Below, in pieces: positions 57,856 through 64,000 of a stretch of 64,000 bases of DNA. Source of the stretch: Gemmata massiliana (GTDB taxonomy: Bacteria > Planctomycetota > Planctomycetia > Gemmatales > Gemmataceae); the NCBI RefSeq assembly GCF_901538265.1, contig NZ_LR593886.1, positions 7,647,738 through 7,711,737 of the forward strand, given 5' to 3'. Each line of letters starts with the position of its first letter. Position 1 is the first letter of the stretch. Both the position numbers and the translations under genes were made by a program. The notes beneath the pieces are model-generated. The model did not search any database, had not been told where the DNA came from, and worked only from the letters and a program-made list of their open reading frames with translations.

Positions 57856-59419
57856 CGAGCAGCGCGTCGCGGGCGAGTGTTTCCAGCATGGGGTTCAGTG
57901 TCGCGGTGAGGGCCGTGCGGAGTTCGTCCGCGTCGGTGATCGGCTGACCCGCACGCTGAACGGTCAGTTCGTCTGCAACTGCCAGTGCGGTCAGAGCTTC
58001 CACCAGCGCCTCGCGGTCGCGCGTGCCGTCGAGGAGCGGGACGAGTCGGAACGCCATGTCCGAGAGTTTCACCGTTTCGTGGCGCCGGTTCGTGACCGAG
58101 GGCTGACCGCTTGCGGCTCGCACTCGTGCGTGGACCAGCGCGACCGGGTTCTCGCCCGGCGTTCGCGCGAACGTGACCGGCGCCGCGTGCAGTTCGAGCA
58201 GGTCGGACGAGATGTAGGCGTTCAGCAGCCCGAGCGCGAGCGTCTGCATGTCGTCGTTGGTCGCGATCCGGTTGAGCTTCGCGGTCGCGTGCTGGAGCAG
58301 TTCCACGAACGGGATCGTTCCCGGCCACGCTTCGATGAGCGCCAGCATCGCCGCTTTGAACACGGCTCCGCTCGCGGAGATCACCATTCCGCTGCGACTC
58401 TGGAACTGTGCGGCGGTGTTCGTGGTGAGGTTCACCGGGCGCCCGCTCACCTTCGCGTTGCACGCGACGTGAAGGCCGTACACGCGCTCCGGCACGATCG
58501 CCCAGTTCGGCACCGCTTCGGCACGCACCAGGAGCGTTTCGCGGAAGGTCCGGTTGCGCACGAAGTCGAGGTACTGTTCCGTCTGGATCTGGTCCGTCGC
58601 CAGAACCGCGAGCGTCTTCTGCACTTCTGGGCCGAAGTTGCCCGTCACCATCGTGTTAATGCGCGACTCACCCAAATAGCGCAACCCCTGCGCTTCGGCC
58701 CGCGCCATGAACTGGTGGAAGTAGACCGGCTCGTTGAACTCTTCGAGCTGCTCGTGGTAGAGGTAGTGATCGGACTGGCGCTTCAGGAGATCGAGTTCGG
58801 ACCGCAGCAGCACGCCGTAGGCGCCGGAGTCCTTTTCGGTCGATTGCGCGAGGAAGTCGAGTAGCGCGCGAGCCTGCCCGATGCGCTGATCCGGGCCGGC
58901 GAACCGGAAGGCGTGGTAGCGCATCATGTCGCGGATCATGCCGCGCATGTGCCAGCCCGGGTACGTGTTGTAGGAGATGTACGCGATCCCCGTGGGCGTG
59001 AGGTGATTCGCGCACACGTCGAAGATCTTCTGCTGCACCTCGGGCGGAACCCACGAGAACACGCCGTGGCAGAGGATGTAGTCGAAGTGCCCGTAAGTTT
59101 CGTCGATGTCGCTGATGCTCGCGTGCCGGAGGCTCACGTTCGTGAGGCCCGTTTTGCGCAGCGCCACTTCGCCGTCGGCGATTTGCCGCCCCGAAAGATC
59201 GACCCCCACGAACCACGAATCGGGGAACGCTTCCGCCACCGGGATCAGGTTCCCGCCCGCCGCGCACCCGAGTTCGAGCACGCGGCACCGCGTGACGTCC
59301 GGCGGCGTCAGGCCGAACAGCGTGGCGATCGTCGCGAGGCGCGACGGGTGCGTTTGCGGGTACGCGAAGCTGTCGTAGGGCACATCGTCGTAACTGTTGC
59401 TGGCGGGAGTTTCATTCAT
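57848..59419 (-). CDS. Class I SAM-dependent methyltransferase with methyltransferase regulatory domain
   Basis: A 523-residue protein from ATG 59419 (MNETPASNSYDDVPYDSFAYPQTHP). VLELGCAAGGNLIPVAEAF is SAM motif I, and VGVDLSGRQIADG, ILCHGVFSWVPPEVQ and AYISYNTYPGWHMRGMIRDMMRYH follow. The latter is typical of the MethyTransf_Reg family (PF10119), whose central domain spans about 230-310. The C-terminal half (SGMVISASGAVFKAAM, LVPLLDGTRDREALVEAL) is a PKMT-type winged-helix region. It probably methylates a protein or peptide side chain; the target is unknown. Confidence 0.88.
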   Translation of the reverse strand: MNETPASNSYDDVPYDSFAYPQTHPSRLATIATLFGLTPPDVTRCRVLELGCAAGGNLIPVAEAFPDSWFVGVDLSGRQIADGEVALRKTGLTNVSLRHASISDIDETYGHFDYILCHGVFSWVPPEVQQKIFDVCANHLTPTGIAYISYNTYPGWHMRGMIRDMMRYHAFRFAGPDQRIGQARALLDFLAQSTEKDSGAYGVLLRSELDLLKRQSDHYLYHEQLEEFNEPVYFHQFMARAEAQGLRYLGESRINTMVTGNFGPEVQKTLAVLATDQIQTEQYLDFVRNRTFRETLLVRAEAVPNWAIVPERVYGLHVACNAKVSGRPVNLTTNTAAQFQSRSGMVISASGAVFKAAMLALIEAWPGTIPFVELLQHATAKLNRIATNDDMQTLALGLLNAYISSDLLELHAAPVTFARTPGENPVALVHARVRAASGQPSVTNRRHETVKLSDMAFRLVPLLDGTRDREALVEALTALAVADELTVQRAGQPITDADELRTALTATLNPMLETLARDALLVK

Positions 59420-59595
59420 GGTGAATTTACTGTAGAAGAATACCCGCGCCGTAACCGTCGGTTCGTCGACAGGGCCGGTTTCCGTGGCGCCGCGCGGCCA
59501 GTTCCCCAAGAACGGATCTGGGCGCTAGTCGCGGCGCGGATCAGTCGGTATCATCGACGCATCCCGCCTGAGATTCCCCTCCCAGAGGTCGCAGC

Positions 59596-61821
59596 ATGTC
59601 GTCGCGCCGTCCCCCCTGGATCATTGCGCTGGTCGGATTCGCGTTCGGTGTCGCACTGGTGATGTCCGCCGGCACGCGCACCGCGATCGCACAGCCGAAA
59701 GCCCCCGCGATCGTACCCGCACCGCAAGCGCCCACGCTCACGACACCGGCCACGCTCGGGGCCAAACCCGGCGACGAGGTCGAACTTACTCTGACCGGCA
59801 CCAACCTCGCTGACGCGGTCGGCATAACGCTGGGCTGCCCGGCGAAAATCACGATCCCCGGCGACAACAAGAACGGCACCGACGCGGGCAAGCTCCGCGT
59901 GAAGGTCGCCGTTGATCCGAAGTGTGCGATCGGACTGTACACGGTCCGGGTCGCGACCAAGAACGGTATCTCGAACGCGCGCCCCTTCATCGTGGACACG
60001 CTCCCGCTCGTCGCCTCCACCAACGCAAACCGCGCGAAGGACACAGCGCAGGCGGTTACCACGCCGTGCGTCGCGAGCGGAGCGGTCGCGGCCGAAGCCT
60101 CCGAGTTCTACAAGGTGAAGGTGGACGCGGGACAGAAGCTCGCGTTCGAGGTGCTGGCCCGCCGAATCGGGTCGCCGCTCGACCCGATCGTCGTTCTGCA
60201 TGACGCGAAGACGAAGCGCGAGCTCGTTAGCCTGTACGCGGACGACACGCCCGGAATGCAGGGCGACTGCCGGCTCGCACATACGTTCAAGGAAGCCGGC
60301 GAGGTGCTGGTCGAGGTGCGCGACACGACCCACCGCGGGGGCGGGGACTTCTTCTACCGGCTGCGCATCGGCGACTTCCCCGGCGCAACGACCGCGTACC
60401 CGCTCGCGGCTGAGCGCGGCAAGTCCGTGAGCGTCGGGTTCTCCGGTCCGGACACGATCCCGGCCGTCAGCACCACCGCGCCGAAAGACCCCAGCGTCGC
60501 CGCGTTCTATGCCGTACCGACGAGCGGGAAGGACGCGGGGTGGCCGGTGCCCGTGCTGCTCACCGACTACCCGCAAGCGACCGAGCAGGAGCCGAACGAC
60601 GAACCGGCGAAGGCGAACAAGCTGCCGGTGCCGGGCGGCGTGTCCGCGCGTTTCGACAAAGCGAAGGACATGGACCACTTCGCCATTACAGGAAAGAAGG
60701 GCCAGAAGCTTGTCATTTCCGTGGCCACGTTTGAAGTGAACGCACCGACCGAGGTTCTGGTGCGGGTACTCGACGCGAAGGGCGTGGAAGTGGCAAAGAG
60801 CAACCCGGCCGCGCCCGTGAATCGGCTCGAATTCACCCCGCCCGCCGACGGCGAGTACGTCCTCGCGTGCGAGCAGCAGAACTTCCTGAACGGGCCGAAC
60901 GAGGTGTACTACCTCTCCGTTGTCCCGGCCGGACCGGACTTCAGCGTTGCCCTCGCGTTCGATCGCGCCGAAGTGCCGGTCGGTGGGTCCACCGGCATTC
61001 TTGCCACTGTTACGCGGTTGAACGGCTTCGCAGGCGCCGTGGACCTGTCGATCGACGGGGATACAGCCCTGAGCGGCAAAGTGACGCTCCCCGCGAACCA
61101 GACGATCGTGTTCGTGCCGCTCCAAGCGAAAGAGGGCGCCAAGGCGGGGGCATACCCGTTCCGCGTGAAGGCGACTGCGACCGCGGGTGACGCGACCGTC
61201 ACCCGTTACGGCACGCTCCTGGACGCGGTGCGAGCCGGTCTCAGCGGGATGCCGAACCCGCCCGCGGAACTGCTCAACCAGTGCGCGGTCGGCGTTGTTG
61301 AGAAGCCGCCGTTCGTGCTCAAAGCAACGTTCGCCCCGGCCCCACTTGAGAAGGGCAAGCCGGGCAAACTGCTGCTCGACGCGACACGCGGTGAGGGAGC
61401 CGGCGAAGACATCGTGATCGCCCCGCTGTTCCTCCCGCCGACCATTGTCCCCGCCGTGAAGCCGATCGCGAAGGGCCAGACGAAGGGCGAAATCGGCCTG
61501 ACCGTGCAACCGGCCACGCCCGTCGGTTCGACGCAGCTCGTGTTCCGCGTGACCACGAAGGCCGGCGGAAAAGACTATGCGTTTACGGTAATTACGACCG
61601 CAGACGTGATCGAAGCGAAGAAAGAAGAGCCCAAGAAAGATCCGCCGAAGAAGGAAGAACCCAAGAAGGACGCTCCGAAAAAAGAGGAGCCGAAAAAGGA
61701 CGTCCCGAAGAAAGAAGAACCGAAAAAAGACGTGAAGAAAGAGGAGCCCAAAAAGGATGCTCCAAAAAAGGAGGAGCCCAAGAAAGATGTGAAGAAGGAA
61801 GAACCCAAGAAGGACAAGTGA
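59596..61821 (+). CDS. Secreted PPC-domain protein with Lys/Glu/Pro repeat tail
   Basis: A 741-residue exported protein. A membrane-spanning or signal segment (9-30, IIALVGFAFGVALVMSAG) is followed by beta-sandwich domains. A pre-peptidase C-terminal (PPC) domain begins at ATEQEPNDEPAKANKLPVPG (E-x-E-P-N-D), with another PPC-like stretch upstream (FYKVKVDAGQKLAFEVLARR). An Ig-like region (VTRLNGFAGAVDLSIDGD) follows. The last about 68 residues are repeats of K-K-E-E-P-K-K-D with variants. No protease domain is attached. It is probably a surface or periplasmic binding protein. Confidence 0.8.
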   Translation: MSSRRPPWIIALVGFAFGVALVMSAGTRTAIAQPKAPAIVPAPQAPTLTTPATLGAKPGDEVELTLTGTNLADAVGITLGCPAKITIPGDNKNGTDAGKLRVKVAVDPKCAIGLYTVRVATKNGISNARPFIVDTLPLVASTNANRAKDTAQAVTTPCVASGAVAAEASEFYKVKVDAGQKLAFEVLARRIGSPLDPIVVLHDAKTKRELVSLYADDTPGMQGDCRLAHTFKEAGEVLVEVRDTTHRGGGDFFYRLRIGDFPGATTAYPLAAERGKSVSVGFSGPDTIPAVSTTAPKDPSVAAFYAVPTSGKDAGWPVPVLLTDYPQATEQEPNDEPAKANKLPVPGGVSARFDKAKDMDHFAITGKKGQKLVISVATFEVNAPTEVLVRVLDAKGVEVAKSNPAAPVNRLEFTPPADGEYVLACEQQNFLNGPNEVYYLSVVPAGPDFSVALAFDRAEVPVGGSTGILATVTRLNGFAGAVDLSIDGDTALSGKVTLPANQTIVFVPLQAKEGAKAGAYPFRVKATATAGDATVTRYGTLLDAVRAGLSGMPNPPAELLNQCAVGVVEKPPFVLKATFAPAPLEKGKPGKLLLDATRGEGAGEDIVIAPLFLPPTIVPAVKPIAKGQTKGEIGLTVQPATPVGSTQLVFRVTTKAGGKDYAFTVITTADVIEAKKEEPKKDPPKKEEPKKDAPKKEEPKKDVPKKEEPKKDVKKEEPKKDAPKKEEPKKDVKKEEPKKDK
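61615..61818 (+). repeat. Tandem repeat coding for K-K-E-E-P-K-K-D units
   Basis: About eight degenerate units of AAGAAAGAAGAGCCCAAGAA type encode alternating Lys-Lys-Glu-Glu-Pro-Lys-Lys-Asp with Pro/Ala/Val spacers. Copy number may vary by slippage. Confidence 0.8.
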
Positions 61822-61826
61822 ACCAC

Positions 61827-61863
61827 GCCCACAAGGGCGGCGGGTAAATGCACCCTTGTGGGC
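61827..61863 (+). terminator. Hairpin after the PPC-domain gene
   Basis: GCCCACAAGGG and CCCTTGTGGGC form an 11-bp stem with a 15-nt loop, 5 bp after the stop. ATAGTTTCC follows. Confidence 0.5.
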
Positions 61864-61877
61864 ATAGTTTCCACCTG

Positions 61878-61926
61878 AAAATCGAACGGCCGACGAGGAT
61901 GATTCCCTCGTCGGCCGCTCGATTTT
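61878..61926. terminator. Bidirectional intrinsic terminator
   Basis: CGGCCGACGAGG pairs with CCTCGTCGGCCG over a 7-nt loop, extended by AAAATCGA pairing with TCGATTTT. T tracts occur on both strands. It serves the convergent PPC-domain and ECF sigma factor genes. Confidence 0.85.
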
Positions 61927-61947
61927 GACGTTCCGGGTTGCCGGGCT

Positions 61948-63057
61948 TCACGGTTCGATCGGCGTGGCGCCCCCACCGGTGCCGGCCCCGAACCCTGGAC
62001 CCGCGCCGGGCTTCGTCTTCATCGGCTTGCTCGCCTCACCTGGCGCAGGGGCCGCGCCCGGCCCGAAGCCAGCGCCGCCCCCCGGCCCCACGCCGGGCTT
62101 CGTCTTCACGGGGCCGTTCGACGCGCGTGGCGTAATTTCTGTCTGTGATTTCACCGGAGTAGCCGCCCCGCGTGTTGTAGCCGGTGTGGTCTGACTCACT
62201 CGCGGGGCCGGGGCTAACGCCACAACACTTTGATTGTCTGCGGCCGAACCAGTGTTCGCCCCGGCAGCTCCGACGAGGGCTGCGGTGCATGTCACCAAAG
62301 CGGCCCCGATCGCGAAATTCACCTTCGTCCAGAACATGGCTGTGAGCACTCCGTCGGTGATCTGGGAAACCCGCGCCCCCGGCGCGCCGGTCATGGCGCG
62401 GACGATGTCGCGGGCGGCAGCTCGGGTCACCGGGCCGGCCGCCAATTGGAACAGGAGCCCGACGACTCCACCGGCCCCCAGGGTTACACCGCGTGCAGTC
62501 AACCGCTGGCGTAGGCGGACCTTCGCCCACGCTAACCGGGTGAGGACGGTCCCTCGTGCCCACCCGAACTCGCGTGCGGCCTCGGACGCACTCAGGCCGT
62601 CGAGATAGCACCGCCGAACGATCGCCCGGTAATGGTCCGGGAGGCCGGCGATCTCCTCGGCGAGAGCACACCGCCACCCGTCGTCGGGCGCCGGCGTGGA
62701 GGCCGGCACGTCGACCGTGATCGGGGCGTGCCGCGCGGCCCAAACCGCATTCGCCTGGCGGAGACGGCGGGCGGCGTGAGCCGCGACCCGGGCGAGCCAC
62801 GGGCCGACCGAACGCACCGAGTGGGCTCTGCGTGCGAGGGCGATGAACGCGGCCTGGGTCGCGTCATCGATGTCCGCGGGGTCGGCCAGGTACCGGCGAC
62901 ACACGCCACGGACCAGCCCGCCGTGTCGCCACACCAGCACCTCGAACGCCACCGGATCGCGGTCTGCGGCGAACCGCGCCAGGAGCGCGGCATCGTCGAT
63001 GTCCCGAGCCGCGTTGAGGCGTCCCGCCGTAGCGAGCAGTTCGGTGATCTTGTTCAC
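61948..63057 (-). CDS. ECF sigma factor with membrane helix and Gly/Pro-rich tail
   Basis: A 369-residue protein. Sigma region 2 is DDAALLARFAADRDPVAFEVLVWRHGGLVRGVCRRYL with DATQAAFIALARRA. Region 4 is LAEEIAGLPDHYRAIVRRCYLDGLSASEAAREFGWARGTVLTRLAWAKVRLRQRL. A hydrophobic stretch (VNFAIGAALVTCTAALVGAAG) suggests a membrane helix, followed by a Pro/Gly/Thr-rich tail with a near-repeat (KTKPGVGPGGGAGFGPG, MKTKPGAGPGFGAGTGG). It is a smaller relative of the ECF-WD40 fusion at 22508 without a recognisable sensor domain. Confidence 0.9.
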   Translation of the reverse strand: MNKITELLATAGRLNAARDIDDAALLARFAADRDPVAFEVLVWRHGGLVRGVCRRYLADPADIDDATQAAFIALARRAHSVRSVGPWLARVAAHAARRLRQANAVWAARHAPITVDVPASTPAPDDGWRCALAEEIAGLPDHYRAIVRRCYLDGLSASEAAREFGWARGTVLTRLAWAKVRLRQRLTARGVTLGAGGVVGLLFQLAAGPVTRAAARDIVRAMTGAPGARVSQITDGVLTAMFWTKVNFAIGAALVTCTAALVGAAGANTGSAADNQSVVALAPAPRVSQTTPATTRGAATPVKSQTEITPRASNGPVKTKPGVGPGGGAGFGPGAAPAPGEASKPMKTKPGAGPGFGAGTGGGATPIEP

Positions 63058-63403
63058 GTTCGCCCCCCGTGGGTCGTCACCCGGTATGAGTCCGCGTGCG
63101 GCCGATTGATTTTGCTTTTGTCGCTATTTTGCGCGGCGCGTGTGAACGCACCTGAGTTGACTGCCGGTTTTCCCGCACCAGATCGCGTCCCCGTGGAACG
63201 ACAGGGCGCGGCGACCAAATCACGCGAGAACGGCTGGCGCGGCGAGAATTGTTGGCCGAGGAGATTCGGACAAAAAGTGCCACAGGGCGGGAGCCCTGTG
63301 CTACGTCAGACGGCCCCTCCGGGGCGAGTACCAGTAGACTCGACGCCTTTTCACGCCGCGGAGCTGCCGGCTTCGTAGCACAAGTCATCCGCCCTGTGTG
63401 CGG
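63058..63403. other. 346-bp intergenic region with palindromic repeats
   Basis: It contains a CACAGGGCGGGAGCCCTGTG copy at 63281-63300, a GGCCCCTCCGGGGC stretch at 63311-63324 related to 56840-56853, and a decayed repeat near 63374-63398. No gene is seen. Confidence 0.55.
63281..63300. repeat. Palindromic repeat CACAGGGCGGGAGCCCTGTG, copy 3
   Basis: Same arms as the copies at 56710 and 56864, with one loop base changed. Confidence 0.75.
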
Positions 63404-64000
63404 TTACCCCCACACCGCGAGCAGTCGCGTGTGATCAGAGAGGTCGTCGAAAATCAGGTCCGGCTGACACCCCGCAAGTTCTTCGACCGGGTGCCAACCG
63501 GTCGCGACGGCCACCGCGTTCGCACCGATGGCCCGTGCGCAACTCACGTCTAAGGGCGTATCGCCGATCACCCATACGTCGGTCGGGTCCACGTCCTTCC
63601 CCACGTGCTCGCGCACACACGCGAGGGCCGCGCGGGCCACATCGTCGCGGTCGTAGTGGTCGTCCCCGAACCCGCCGCACGTGAAGTGCTCCCACAACTG
63701 GAAGTACCCGAGTTTGTGCCGCGCGCCGGCCCGCACGTTTCCGGTAAGCAATCCCAGCACCACGTCCGGCTTTCCCCCAATCGCCGCGAGCAGTTCGGGC
63801 ACGCCGGGGCACACTTCGCCGCCTCGCGCCTCCAGGCTGCCGGGCAAGCGCGCGAGGTACTCGTCGCGGAGCCGGTGCTGGTTCGCGAGCGTGGGGCTGA
63901 CGCCGTGGGCTTCGAGGAGGTCGCGCGTGATGGCGACGTCCGTGCGCCCGCTGTACTTCACCACATCGCGGATCTCGGTTACCCCGAACGCCGAAACGAG
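63404..64000 (-). CDS. HAD-family hydrolase, N-terminus beyond window edge
   Basis: The frame is open to the last base, so the start and the nucleophile motif D-x-D-x-T/V lie outside the window. The visible 198 residues include the helical cap (SGRTDVAITRDLLEAHGVSP, YLARLPGSLEARGGEVCPG), motif II in LGLLTGNVRAGARHKLGYF, and motif IV in VWVIGDTPLDVSCARAIGANAVAVATGW with G-D-T-P-x-D. It resembles phosphoglycolate-phosphatase-like members. The substrate is not determinable. Confidence 0.85.
   Translation of the reverse strand, partial: LVSAFGVTEIRDVVKYSGRTDVAITRDLLEAHGVSPTLANQHRLRDEYLARLPGSLEARGGEVCPGVPELLAAIGGKPDVVLGLLTGNVRAGARHKLGYFQLWEHFTCGGFGDDHYDRDDVARAALACVREHVGKDVDPTDVWVIGDTPLDVSCARAIGANAVAVATGWHPVEELAGCQPDLIFDDLSDHTRLLAVWG

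Noticed and set aside
59551-61509. 652-codon minus-strand ORF opposite the PPC-domain gene
   Set aside because: It has low-complexity Arg/Val/Glu composition and no homology features; the plus strand has a signal peptide and PPC motifs.

Overview
The window is chromosomal DNA of a planctomycete, most likely of the family Gemmataceae. The evidence is high GC with strong G/C third positions, an ECF sigma factor fused through one membrane helix to WD40 repeats, a second ECF factor with a membrane and Gly/Pro-rich tail, DUF1080, DUF2891, DUF2934, Uma2 and RedB-type proteins, and many dispersed palindromic intergenic repeats. About 57 protein-coding genes or fragments and one tmRNA can be supported. 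No rRNA, tRNA or CRISPR array was found.

Layout. 1-3.2 kb: end of one methyl-accepting chemotaxis protein (MCP), a RedB-like thioredoxin-fold gene and a second, closely related MCP. 3.2-15.2 kb: mostly solitary enzymes (DUF2891, class C beta-lactamase-like hydrolase, DEDDh exonuclease, metallo-beta-lactamase fold protein, a GNAT-ACT fusion, esterase, ArsC/Spx-like protein, metallophosphoesterase, SDR reductase). 15.2-22.4 kb: SHOCT-like small protein, clpX, Uma2 protein, lipoprotein, monooxygenase, a SRAP protein lacking catalytic residues, and a DUF1080 protein. 22.5-29.4 kb: ECF-WD40 fusion, a membrane protein/winged-helix regulator pair, a ferritin-like protein, and a DapA-family lyase divergent from an AraC-PAS regulator. 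29.4-33.2 kb: GTP-dependent PEP carboxykinase divergent from a ketoglutarate-semialdehyde-type dehydrogenase. 33.5-38.0 kb: a damaged signalling cluster in which CheA and CheC are truncated at one shared junction and a hybrid kinase is split by a frameshift. 38.2-39.0 kb: integrase remnant beside ssrA.

40.0-47.4 kb holds the most system-like locus: one MBOAT O-acyltransferase followed by five paralogous membrane-anchored SGNH-like proteins, mostly joined by 4-bp ATGA overlaps. It is best read as an envelope polysaccharide or glycan O-acylation system with an unusually large set of SGNH partners. 47.7-64 kb: purM, a tandem pair of small proteins of unknown function, a GT2 glycosyltransferase, a split ECF-type cobalt/nickel transporter set (DUF2934, CbiQ, CbiO), a large secreted repeat protein, gluQRS, a methyltransferase, a PPC-domain secreted protein, an ECF sigma factor and a partial HAD phosphatase.

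The most notable unexplained non-coding structure is a dispersed intergenic element. It carries paired boxes built on TGTTAGCAAATGTTAGC, about 119-128 nt apart in three copies and differently spaced in a fourth. Two copies carry an almost identical sigma-70-like promoter upstream, placed to give long leaders ahead of the Uma2 and cbiO genes.
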